Assembly (NCBI GenBank): GCA_027405735.1
Contig: JAPEHQ010000016.1
Coordinates: 744,001-808,000, forward strand
Reading direction: 5' to 3'
Origin: Mucor racemosus
Lineage: Eukaryota; Mucoromycota; Mucoromycetes; Mucorales; Mucoraceae
Length of the DNA stretch: 64,000 bases
Positions 24,020 through 35,008 of the stretch are shown here, one piece after another (within the stretch, counting starts at the first letter, position 1; every line of letters begins with the position of its first letter). Under the pieces are notes generated by a model, which was not told the DNA's origin, searched no databases, and saw only the letters and a program-made list of their open reading frames with translations. The position numbers and the translations under genes are program-made.

Positions 24020-25480
24020 CAATCCCTACTCTCATGTAAAGTTGGAAGTTATTAGGATCGAAATTCGCTGAGATGGGGCTTCTGTTATCGATTTTTTTAC
24101 TGCTGTAAAAAGTAGTTTTCAGATGGTTTTTAAATGGTTTTCGAATAACTATCGTCCAATATTGAGTCAAATTCCGTAAAACCTTCAAAGATATACCTCA
24201 ACTTTATAAACCATTGATATCTCTCGGAAAATAGAAACGCTAATACCAGAATGTAACTGCACTGGCCAAATATTGACCAAAATTGACCAAGGTTGACCTA
24301 AAATTGATTATAAAAAATTGAATGCCTAAATTAAAATATTACTTTTTTTATATTCACAAGATAGATCCAACTCAAAGCTACTCTGCATTTTTTATTTCAG
24401 CAAAAAATATTGATTTTTCGTTGAGAAAATCAAAATAGTAGTTCATAGTACAGCTTACAGCCTATATTAACTGAATTCGAAAATCGATTTGAAAAAAATG
24501 GACGAAAAATGGAACAAAAAATAAAATTGTTTAATGGCTCATGAACTGCAAAGTAAGTCAACCTAGTGTATTAAGTGGTTTTTATAGAGTTTTAAATTCT
24601 GCATCTATCTAAATAAAAATCAAATAAATATTTCACATTAAATTTTGCGTAAAATGCAATTGAATTTTTGAAGGTTTTTTGAAGACACACATCACTTTTC
24701 ATAAGTATATTTAAAAAATAATTAATGGAGATGATGCACAAAAATATTATCTATCGACCGAGCTATTGTAGAATCTTCTAACTGCATTTTTCGTAGAGAA
24801 AGCGAGATTTTTGTCCAAATTTTTTCAGATTCAGAATTTGGGATGAGGGTATATAAGGGAAAAATGGAGGCTAGAAATGAAGGCATCTTTTTGTACACAT
24901 TTTTGAGGATTTCTCCACGAAAAATCAATATTTTGAAAAAAACTAAATTGGGTCCGAGAGAGCTCAACGAGCTTAATGAAATGAATGTAAAAAAATGGTT
25001 GTTCAATCTAAGCAATATTTTGAAACCTACTACAGAAATGTCAAAAAAAATGAAAAAAAAATAAAAGTGCTCAGAATTTTTTTGTATTAAAATATGTTAT
25101 AGAGTACTTTAATACAAGTAAGTTTCATTATTAGAAAGTGTGGGTATAGCTTAATTTTTTCTAGAGATATGAAGCCTCAAAGTTTTCAATCCATTAGCAG
25201 TGAAATACGCGTAAAAAATCTGAAACCTTAGCACTGAAAAATTAATACCAACTGCAAAAAATAGGATATTTCCGGATACTCATTTTTGGATTAAAGCTGA
25301 ACATCTCAGGTACATTGGCATATAATTTTTTCTTGGTGTTATTTAGTGAAAACAAAAAGTAGATCAGGGATGAAAAGTGAGACCCAGTTTTTAAGGAAAA
25401 AGAAGTAAATTTTACCTGATTTGAGATTTTCATGAGACATAAAGCAATATCAGGAACTGATATCATAACGAACTAAATTT
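24020..25480 (-). repeat. Dispersed repeat copy C (type II, inverted)
   Basis: Reverse-complement copy of the family, closest to copy B and sharing its full type II tail (here at 24020-24360). Antisense and sense ORFs recur at 24722-25064, and a left-end ORF at 25242-25466. It starts about 145 bp past the stop codon of the RING gene. Upstream of the AAACTGGGTCTCACTTTTCA block it has sequence (25400-25470) that resembles the flank of copy E rather than B, so the left end of the element may lie further out than the CACGTAAAAT motif. Confidence 0.82.
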
Positions 25481-26291
25481 TATATCTTTTGCAGTGTACA
25501 AGGTATGCATAAATGTAGAGTAATGTAATATTGATTTAGCAGAGTCAGTGATTTGATAAATAGTTTTGATCCACGCGTTTTTTTAAAAGGTTTACCTTTA
25601 TTTACAACACTCTGTTGTACTTTCTATACCAAACTTTCTATATGTGAGTCGTCTATAGGTGTCAGTTTAATCATACAAATCTAAAAAGATCATCGCGAGT
25701 GATTATTGGAGGCGGAGTAATCAGGAACAGACATAAACTATCTAAATGACCTCATTTAATCTTACGGTTTTAATCAATTTTTTCGGTACAACAACAGTAT
25801 ATAGTATAACAGTTTGTTTTTCCAGAAATCTAAAATCTATTATAGCTTAGATGTTGTCAGCAAGAAAGGGGATAATCTGATTCGGAGTATGCGATGACAA
25901 CATATCTGCTCAGCCTTTTATCTCGTTGTATTTTATATATATGTAAGCATATGGCGTTTGATGAGTTTTTCCAAGTAAAAAAGATGTATGGTTGTGATAT
26001 TTTGCAGCCATACTATTATTGCAATCGTATAATTTATATTCAGTGTTTAATAAGATCTGATCCGCATGGTTTTTCGTGGAAATATAGTAACAACATAATT
26101 TATCATCCGCATTAAGCAAAAAAAGAGTTTTGTGTTTATTTTGCTTTTTCCCAATATAGAATGCTATGTAAACAATTGTCAAAAAGAAGCAAAATGTATG
26201 TAAACAAGTTTTTTTTTGTGTTCTAAGAATAATTATATTTCTTTTTTTTTTCTTTTTTAATATATTTTAATATTTAATAACTAATTTAAAC
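25481..26291. other. Intergenic spacer before the F-BAR gene
   Basis: AT-rich. ORFs at 25894-26182 on both strands are mutually overlapping and show no domain. The T-runs near 26205-26260 lie about 40-90 bp before the F-BAR start codon and may be promoter pyrimidine tracts. Confidence 0.5.
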
Positions 26292-29252
26292 ATGATAACT
26301 GACATGACAACAGCAGCAGCAATGCCTAATTTTGAAGATAATTTCTGGGTAAGATCACAATAAAACTGTGCACTGTTTACAAATAAAAAAACCTAAAATC
26401 ATAAACAGGAAAGCTCAGAAAAAAACGGTATAACTACATTAATTGAAAGAATGCGAGGTGCAAAACAAACCTGCGAAAGATATAAACATGCATATGAAGC
26501 AAGAATTTTATTAGAAGAAGAATATGGTAAAACTTTGCTGCAAATCGCACAGAAACAAAAGACGTCTAGTGTCGAGAATGGGTCTAGTAAATTAGCAATG
26601 GATACTATGCAACAAGAGTTTTTATCAGTTGCTGAATCTCATCTGCATTTATCCAAATTATTGCGTGGAAACGTGGCTACGCCTTTAACGGCTTTATTGA
26701 ATAAACAGAGAATACTGAGAAAAGAGGTAATTATCATTAAATCTGTCATTCACATAAGGACATGTGCTAATTGCTACATATTCAGGCACAAACATCTATC
26801 CAAAAATTATACAACAACAGACAAATCCAAGTCCATTTTGTACGAAGGGTAAAGTATTGACGTCGATTGTATTTGTAAATACTATACATAGACTAATGTT
26901 TTTCTGATTTCAGGCTCATAAACGACACAATCTCGAGATTGAAAAAGCAAATCTACTTGTTCAACAACAAACTAGTGAAAATGACAAGCGCGCTACTTTT
27001 AAAATGGCCGAAATAACCATTGACAAACTAAAAAAAGTATACGATGAAGCATTAGCAGGTTTGGATAAAATTGTTCAGGAATGGAACATTGAGTGGAAAA
27101 AGACATGCGAGACTTTTGAACAATTGGAGCTCGAAAGACTGGAGTTTTTCAAATCAAACTTGTCAAACTGCGCTAATTTAATGATCGGATGTCTTGAGAA
27201 TGAAGTGCAAGCATGTGAGCGAGTTAATGCAGAGGCAACAAAGGTAAATGTTGTACAAGATCTGGTTGAATTTGTCAATACAAACAAATCCAGCAACACT
27301 ATTCCATGTAAGTTTTTTTTTATATATAAGCTATTTAATTATTAAAATCTAACAAACATGAGGGCATATAGCACCTATGGAATACATCAAATTGCATGCA
27401 TATCATGAAGCAAATCAAGATAGAGGCGACCTAAAGCATACACATAATGTACTTCGTGATAACATTGATGCTGAGGATCATAGTGAATCAGAAGATCGAG
27501 TCCGTGTTCATCTTCAACATAGAAGAAGAAGATCATCTGTATCTAGTATGGCTTCAGAAGGAACTAGTAGCATAAGTAAGGCTTCTTTATTAATGAAAGC
27601 TGCTGCATCCACAACAACGGATGATAATTACAAAATTGCTAATTTGAAGCAAGTCGATAAACCATCTCCTGCTGCTGCTACTGAATTACCTTCAACAGAG
27701 CCTGTCCTCATGATGGGTGTGATGGAAGTTTATCCATCTGATGAAGATGATGATGATGAAGAGTATGTATATGTTACAGAAACTGAAACTGAATCAGAAG
27801 GAGAAGAAGAAAAGGAAGAGGAAGAGGAAGAAGAAGAGGAAGAAGAAGAAGAGGAAATAGAGGTTATTGAAGCTAAACATCAAAATGAACATTCTTCCAG
27901 GATGAAAGAAAATGTCGCCTTGCAAGAAAATGTCCAGGAACCCATTGAAAATACCCAACCTGATGTAGCTGTTGCAAAAGAAACTAAAGAGGTACCACTT
28001 GCTTTGCAAAAAGAAGTGAAGCTTACCCAAGATAACCAAGATAAGAAAGTAAATCGTCTTAAGTCTGCTTATCAAGAGATCACAAAAGATCGACAACCAT
28101 CCCCTTCTTCATTATTAACCAAGCAACCATTCAATCCTCAAAGACGTGTTTCGTTCATTGAAGATAATGAGTCTGCTATTGATATTTTAAAGGCTAACAA
28201 ACCTGCACTCACATCTAATGATTCTACTCGTATTGCTGACCCAACCAATGTACTCCACAAAATGAGTAATAATACCAATACGATGTCAATGTACGCTAAA
28301 AATTCCAGTACCCAAGATACACAAGAACAAGCACAAGATGAAGAAGATGAAGATGAAGAAGACTATGAGGGTACATCTGAATCTGCAGCATTTGAATTAG
28401 ATGATATGCTACGTGAGCTAGATTCTAAGCGTATTGTACGTAATGATGAAGAAAGTATGCGTTACAATCGTCGTCCAGACATCAAACCTACCGCATCTAT
28501 TTCCTCTCCTAGTTTACTCCAACAACAGCAACAAAGAAGAAGAAGCATTCCTTCTCAGTATTTCCAACAACCTCAGTATCAATCTTCTCGTCGTATGAGC
28601 TCTGTAGAACCCTCAAGACCTCAATATAGCCAAACCGGATCAATTCATAGCAGCAACTCAAGCGGCTATATGGACCTCTATGATCCATTTAATTCTCTTT
28701 CTTCCAAAGAAATAGGCACTATTAGCTCTAAAGGCGGCAGTATTGAGAGTAACACATCTAAATCTATTCCTCCTTCTGTTCAAATGCTGCATGATCGTAT
28801 GCTTAAAGATAAGCAAACTGGTAGTTATCATGGTTCTGTATCTTCTTCTTCCTCCTCTGGTAGTGGATCTGTTCGAAGCATTGGCCAACAAGCCTATAAT
28901 AATGATAAATTCATTCAAGATTATTATAGTGTTGGAAGCAAGACATCAATGAAAATGAATGAAAATGAAGGTTATTTCATTGATTTTGGTACGTTTTATC
29001 TTTTTGTAATACAACAAAGTTACTAACTAGTTTTTAGCATTTGCATTATATGATTATGAAGCAGCTGATGAAGGAGAAATTGGTTTTAATGAAGGAGATT
29101 TACTTGGTATTATAAGTAAAAATGAAGATGAAGAGCAAGGATGGTGGGAAGCTAGTTTATTAAATAGTAAGAATCGAAAGATTGTTCGTACAGGGCTTGT
29201 TCCTAGTAATTTCCTGGAGACAGCATCCTCCACAAACACCACTGCAAAGTAA
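26292..29252 (+). CDS. Cdc15/Imp2/Hof1-type F-BAR and SH3 cytokinesis scaffold
   Basis: Exons 26292-26348, 26409-26726, 26786-26848, 26914-27307, 27372-28988 and 29038-29252 give 887 aa. The first about 290 residues form an F-BAR domain (FEDNFW start, LIERMRGAKQTCERYKHAYE, ARILLEEEYGKTL, a central AHKRHNLEIEKA helix). A long disordered region follows with a Glu run (about 27800-27860), Ser/Arg clusters and Gln tracts. An SH3 domain ends the protein (ALYDYEAADEGEIGFNEGD, GWWEA, GLVPSNFLE). One F-BAR, a long linker and one C-terminal SH3 is the pattern of the PCH proteins Cdc15, Imp2 and Hof1, which bind the plasma membrane and the contractile ring. In a largely coenocytic hypha the likely site is septa or polarised growth. 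RRRSS, RRRSI and RRMSS sites suggest phosphoregulation. Confidence 0.9.
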
Positions 29253-29648
29253 ACAAATGTTATAAATAAAAAATACCCTTTTCTCTAATACAGAACGCAA
29301 CGAAAATATGCGTTTTAGTTTTTAAAACACAACCTTTCACTTTTGCATCTTTAAACTGTGTTGGAATTATAGTTGTGTGTCTCAAATTTCATAATGCAGA
29401 CACCGGGAGAAATTTGCTCAAAGGACCACAAACGGATCTTGCCATCTATAATAATGTAAGTTTTAGGCTAGATACATCATATCTGACATTTTATGGCAAA
29501 TGCATCCAAACAGAAAAAAGCGCATTTATCACAGATTGAAAGGTCGAACATTAAATTTACCTTTGGAGAATTAAATTTTTGTCATCTGCCCTTTTATCTA
29601 AACCCCCCCCCCTCCACCTCCACTCTTTCGCGTTGCTCTTACTGTAAT
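29253..29648. other. Intergenic spacer with C-run
   Basis: Contains a pure C tract (about 29606-29614) followed by CTCCACCTCCACTC, unusual for this AT-rich DNA and 35-40 bp upstream of the next start codon. The frame of the next gene is open back to 29493, but the upstream part encodes a composition unlike a presequence, so it was not included. Confidence 0.5.
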
Positions 29649-30977
29649 ATGTTGAGAATTTGCACGAAAAATAACATCTTGATTAATAAAAGAGTTTTAT
29701 ATCAAACAACAAGATATAATAATAATTCTGCTATTGACCATTCCAACAAAATATATGCTCTACCATTCAAACTTCCAGAAGAAAAAGTACACCAGATTGT
29801 CAATATAGCATCATATGTAAATCAACACGCATTTTTCAGTATTTTTAAGATCATTAAAAGTGTAAGTTTTATCTTGAATTCAAAAGCAAACAATGGTTTA
29901 AACAGTAAATAGATTTTCACACAAAAAATGCCAGATGTCAAAGAATCAGTGTCATCTATGCAAGTACGCAAAGCATATATTCCATTTTGGTATTACGATA
30001 TGGCCATTTCAGCAGACGTTAAACCATCAAGCACCAATTCAGCCGAGAAAGAATCACATGAAGCACTAACTAAAGCAATGGGGCCACCACGTCAAATGTT
30101 GGGTATTGGTTTTGATTGTTATTGGCCTGGTCATACATGGGATCCTGTTTCTTATTTAAGTTTCGGGCAATCTGCTGCAACACGCATGGAGAAATTAGTT
30201 CCATTTACATCTGATTTATATCAAGATAATGATGTAGAAGTCATTCCATTTACAGTCGACCCTCTCAAAGACATCACAGAACGCGCTCCTCAAGCATTGG
30301 AGAATTTGACAGTGAATTCATTGACTCATAAGCATGGCATGTATACTATGAATAATGCTCAAGTATTATTTAATGCTGCATATCCTATTTATTGGCCAGT
30401 TTACATTGCTCAATTCACCGATAAAAAAGAAACTGAGGAACCACCAAAAACAGTAGTGATTGGAGCACATAGTAACGATCCTCCTTTATATCAATGGGAT
30501 TCAAAGAAATCAGGAGCTGAACAATGGATCAATAACGGCCCTTGGGTTAAATTAGATGTTACAGAACCAGAATGGCAAATGGGGTTTGGTAACCAACCTC
30601 CACTCAGACAATTAGTGCAACGTTATTTGACTCAGGTTGTTGGAGAATTTCAAACAAATACAGTTGATTGGAAAGATGAAAGAATTCAAGCTTATCCAAA
30701 CTACGAGAATCAAAACAAGGATTATTTGAAGCAGCTATTCAAAGTTTGGGCCGAGAGAAACATGTTATCTCGCATTGAGGGAATGGATGAAAATCAAAAA
30801 ACTATTGGATTAGGCCCAGTACCTGGCACAAATGAATCTGCAAGCAAGAATCCTAGACTTCAAGTTAAAACTGTCAGTGAGATTCGTAAAGAAATTGAAA
30901 GTCGAGTCAGTGATGAATTGATTAAATTGGAGGAATTAGAGCCTGCTTGGTTTAAAGAGTATAAAAACAAGCAATAA
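29649..30977 (+). CDS. Conserved-looking protein of unknown function, probable mitochondrial presequence
   Basis: Exons 29649-29861 and 29913-30977 give 425 aa. The start was chosen at MLRICTKNNILINKR because it begins a basic, hydroxylated, acid-free segment typical of a mitochondrial targeting peptide. Downstream are ALPFKLPEEKVHQIV, AYIPFWYYDMAI, GFDCYWPGHTWDP and AAYPIYWPVYIAQF, rich in aromatic residues, and a charged C-terminal helix. I do not recognise the family. A shorter product starting at 29928 (349 aa) is possible if the first exon is not used. The intron accepts at TAAATAG; the earlier AACAG would put a stop in frame. No membrane segment is obvious. Confidence 0.7.
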
Positions 30978-31387
30978 AAAAAACATAATGTTCCGCCAAT
31001 TAAAGAGTTTTTACGATATTTGGACGACATACCGTAAGTCTTTGAAATGTATAGCAACATAAAGTGGGCACCAGATAATGCTCTTTCTTTTTATGATGTT
31101 TGTTTTTGTGTTTCATTTGAAAACATTTGAGTGTATCTTAAAAGAAGGGTTGACATAGGGATTTCAAATATCACACACGAAATTCAAGTATGCATAATTT
31201 ATCTTTAAATGATGAACCAAACGTATATCGACATATTACGTACTTGTGAATATAGTAAACTTACTGATCTTAATTTACTACAACCGAAAAAATATCCTAT
31301 ATAAAAAAAGTTTCCGAAAGTTATATACAACTATAAAAAAAATCTACAATTGAGAAATCCCTTCTTCTTCATAATAATAAATACATC
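30978..31387. other. Spacer and promoter of the anillin/PH gene
   Basis: No ORF. Holds the 3' flank of the mitochondrial-type gene and the core promoter of the next gene, including a TATA-like element listed separately. Confidence 0.5.
31298..31305 (+). promoter_or_regulatory. TATA box of the anillin/PH gene
   Basis: TATATAAA lies 83 bp before the start codon at 31388, in a region without competing ATGs. Assigned by sequence and distance only. Confidence 0.45.
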
Positions 31388-33183
31388 ATGTCTACATTTA
31401 AAACTGTACGCAATCCTCTATTACAAGACCAAGGACAACAAGAACAACAAGGATTTCGAGAATCTACTATTTCGTTTAGAAGCTTAATGCATCAATCTCA
31501 CATTAAACTATCAAATCATTTCAATCATTCGTCAAGAAAAATTGTACCGACTTCTTCCAAAGAGAGAAAGAAGAAGGTGAGTTCTGTTGTCCATCTATCC
31601 CAGCATATTAAACAACATCAACAAGAACAGAGTGAACCCTATGTTCATTACAATGGCCCTTTTGAAACATTAGATCAATTACCAAAAGAAAAATTGGATT
31701 GGATGACACAAGAAACTAGTAATAATAAAGAATTGAGACACCATTTATTGGATTATCCTAGATCCATTGTATTAAGAAAACCACATCATAAGAATTCGTA
31801 AGTTTGTTTTTTTTTTGTTTTTTGTAGAAATAAAACTCGAGTTATTTACAAGATTTTAATAGCTCATTATTGGGTCATCACTATCATCATCAATCAAACT
31901 TGATGAAACCTAAAGCTACATTTTATATTCGAGGTAAAAAAAAACAGAATTAAGATTCGGCATGATTGATCCTAATTACTGCGGCTTTTTTTTTATATAT
32001 ATAGTTTTGCAAGTGATTAACCAAAATTCATCTAAACGTAAGTTTGTTTTGTGTGATGATAACCACTCGTTAATGACCTCCTCTATTTTTTTTTTTTTTT
32101 TTTTTTTGTAAATAGCTTGTTTATTAAGATCTTCAATGGAATTGAATGATCAGTTATTCGAAGGTTCCTTTGCTGTGAGTCAAAAATGTGGTAAAAACGG
32201 ATCTCAAGCCAATTTAGATGAGACCTATATATTGCAAGTATAATCTTTCATAAAATAAGAAAAAATTAACTGATATGATTTTTGTTAGAGATGTAGAAAA
32301 AACATGTTCAACTACTTTATCCATCTATGCTCAACCAAAAACTACATTGGGTGCATTAAATTCCCGTTTTCGTCAGCCTGAAGTTTGTTTAGGTAGTCAA
32401 GTATTCAAGATTCCAATGCGGCCTTGCGAGAAGAAATTGAAAAGAATTACTATACAAGATGCAGAAAGTAATAATCAATATCAAGTGCTTGTTGTTTATG
32501 GTACATTTGTCAGTTCAAGAGTAATGACCTTGCTTGATAATAAGCTCATTTATGAGGGATTTATTACTGTTTATACCAGAGGGAAATTAATTCCAGTAAG
32601 CTTCCTTTTTTTTTTTAGAGAGAGTGAAATTTCAATGACATGCTAACTTTTATTATTAATAGAGATGGGCACGTTACTGGGCTATATTGTATCCTGGCCA
32701 CATTGAATTATATGATTTCGAATACAAAGAGGTAAATCAATCTAAATGTTAGGGTTTAAATCATCGGATAATCTAAACATCTCTTTGGAACATTTTGACC
32801 TACGTTTATAGAGAAGAAAAGCTTTATATAAAATATCCATAAAAGCATTATTAGATGTATTTCATCCACCTACAGATGATGATGAGAGATTAGTTGATGT
32901 TGGATCGCTCGGTTTAGCATTACAATTCTCTCATGAGAGTTTATCAATGGAAAACAACATGAACCCTGACTTTGAATACCGCATGTATATTTTACCAGAT
33001 GAACATGAACGATCTCAAGAATGGGAACAAGCATTAATGCATGCCGCATCTCTTATTAATGAATATAGATATGATGAAAGTTATATTGCTACAAGAGTAA
33101 ATAATGACGTTGAATTAAAACTACAAACACCACTTGATGAAGATATAAGTACAATGATCATACCATCAAAATTCTTGTGGTAA
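31388..33183 (+). CDS. Anillin-like / PH-domain protein (Mid1/Bud4 type), with a GC-AG intron
   Basis: Exons 31388-31797, 31863-31933, 32005-32037, 32116-32233, 32289-32595, 32663-32731 and 32812-33183 give 459 aa. The Gln/His-rich N-terminus looks disordered. The middle (about 160-315) resembles the C2-like anillin homology region (LLRSSMELNDQLFEGSFAV, CSTTLSIYAQPK). The C-terminal third is a PH domain (GFITVYTRGKLIPRWARYWA, HIELYDFEYKER, a final helix SQEWEQALMHAASLI). Anillin, Mid1, Bud4 and Int1 scaffold rings and septa at the membrane. Exon 3 is only 33 nt. The intron after exon 4 uses GCAAGT as donor: the only nearby GT (CAAGTATAA) breaks the frame, while GC-AG keeps it. It probably works with the F-BAR protein at 26.3-29.3 kb; that is inference. 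Confidence 0.78.
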
Positions 33184-33386
33184 TCTAATTGATCCTTATC
33201 CCATTCATCATCATCATCATCATATCATGAGTTTTAATAAATATTTATAATTTTATATGGAGCTAAAGTTTCGGGTGAATAATGTTGTATAAAAGAAACT
33301 ATTAAATATATTCTTTTTTTTCTTAACAAACTTATTATTTTGAATATATAAATGAATATTTATTGGCATGACATTATTCCTTGTAA

Positions 33387-34046
33387 ATGACTATGGACAC
33401 TACGATCAAGAAACAACACCATCATTACTATCATCACCCTCCAAAGCATACCAATACTCCTTTGGGACATATGCTATCGTTAATTAATGTACCAACAGCA
33501 TCTAATATTCAATTTTTGATATTGGATTGCCCTACTGAATCAACATTATCGTTGTATTTAGATGAATTTATCAATTATAATGTCTCAAAGGTGGTTCGAT
33601 GCTGTCAACCAACTTATAATTCACAGAAATTAATATCCAGAGGTATCTCAGTTATTGATTTACCATTTAAAGATGGTGGTATAGTAAGTATTTGTAATTG
33701 TTTCTAAAATAAATCACTCACGAAACATTCATAGCCACCTGATAATGTCATTCATGATTGGCTTCACCTTATTCAAAATGCCTCAAACACAACAATTGCT
33801 GTACATTGTGTTGCCGGATTAGGTAGAGCACCGGTATTAGTTGCAATTGCATTAATTGAATTAGGTATGGCTCCATTAGACGCCATTCAATTCATTCGAG
33901 AAAAACGACGAGGATCTTTTAATAAACCTCAAATTACATTTTTAGATGGATATAAAAGAAAACATGCTCACAACCAATATTCTTTCCGTGCATCGTTTAG
34001 TAGAATGTTTGGTTTTGGACCAAAAACTGTATATCAACAAACTTGA
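33387..34046 (+). CDS. PTP4A: PRL-type (PTP4A) dual-specificity phosphatase
   Basis: Exons 33387-33683 and 33735-34046 give 202 aa. The active-site loop HCVAGLGRAPVLVAIALIE (Cys124, Arg130) is nearly the animal PRL sequence, including Ala after the Arg, a PRL hallmark. The general acid loop is LPFKDGG (Asp96), and the end of the domain has FIREKRRGSFNKPQ. Animal PRLs bind CNNM magnesium transporters and act as phosphocysteine-forming pseudo-enzymes or weak phosphatases at membranes. The N-terminus has a His/Tyr-rich extension of about 25 residues. The C-terminus ends in TVYQQT, so the prenylation CAAX box of animal PRLs is absent and membrane attachment must differ. The gene ends 8 bp from the stop of the convergent reductase gene. 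Confidence 0.93.
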
Positions 34047-34054
34047 TGTTTTAT

Positions 34055-35008
34055 TTAGTCGTAGAAATCGATATGACTACCACTTGTAAACTTATTTTCT
34101 GCCAGCAATTGATATAATTTCATAGCAGAATCTTTCATATTAACCAAATTACCCTATTTTTATTTATATATATATTAATAAAATATTCAATCTTGATTCT
34201 TATTAAATTACCTCATTGGCCATTTTTGTGTAAAGTTGCTTTTGTTCTTGATCTCCAAGTGTTTCACGGACATGTTGTTGCATTTCATTATTCAAAGGAC
34301 CAGGTGCATAAGATAATGTGCGAATTGAAGGTTCTTCTTTTGCAACTACCTTTAAAAGCATATCTCGAGCAGATTTACCGGTTGCATACAATGCCCAATT
34401 AGGGAATGCTTCAACAGCAAGTAACGATGAGATATTGACAATAGATGTATTGATTAAGCCATTATTGAATAATTTAATAAAACCAGTTCTGTTCAAGAGA
34501 GATTAGATGTAAAACATCATAATTGCCTCGGATATACTACTTACACCATGGATATATAAGACGTAACATTCAAATCAACATAATCTTGAATTTCATTGGT
34601 ATTGTAATCCCCTACTTTCTTACTTAAATCACCTGTTGATCCTGCATTATTGATAAGGACGGCATCTGTAATTGGTGCTATATCATCATCTTGCCATGCC
34701 TTTTGGTTTTGGGTTACTAAACAGAAACAGAACAAAGCTATATAACTTACCTTGATCAAATTACTGATTTTATCAATCACTGATTCTTCTGCTTGTTTAG
34801 CTCCTTTAAAATTTGCATTGGCGATATAATGACAAGAAATAGACTTGGTTTCATCAAATTTAACATTCTCGAGTTGTGATTGATCTCGACCCACTAAAAT
34901 GAAACTGGTCTTTTCTTGATTTACTTTGGAAGCAATGGTCTCTGCAATTGCTTTACCAAAGCCTCGATTGGCTCCCGTGATAATATAAACGGTATGCTTT
35001 AATAACAT
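34055..35008 (-). CDS. SPR: Sepiapterin reductase-like short-chain dehydrogenase
   Basis: Exons (minus) 35008-34751, 34699-34545, 34488-34212 and 34153-34055 give 262 aa, the length of animal sepiapterin reductase. The NADP-binding TGANRGFGKAIA lies near the start, then INNAGSTGD, VNISSLLAVEAFPNWALYAT with the catalytic Tyr-x3-Lys (YATGK), YAPGPLNNEM, and a C-terminus ending SGSHIDFYD, a sepiapterin reductase signature. The enzyme makes the last reductions to tetrahydrobiopterin. The first intron (34750-34700, 51 nt) has donor GTAAGT and an AAAAG acceptor; it is a multiple of three and has no stop, so if retained the protein is 279 aa. Splicing is favoured because it removes a hydrophobic insert. 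The start was chosen at MLLKHTVYI; the frame is open further upstream but reads poly-Phe. Confidence 0.88.

Noticed and set aside
29493..29648. N-terminal extension of the mitochondrial-type protein
   Set aside because: The stretch reads through a C-run and does not look like a presequence; the ATG at 29649 gives one.
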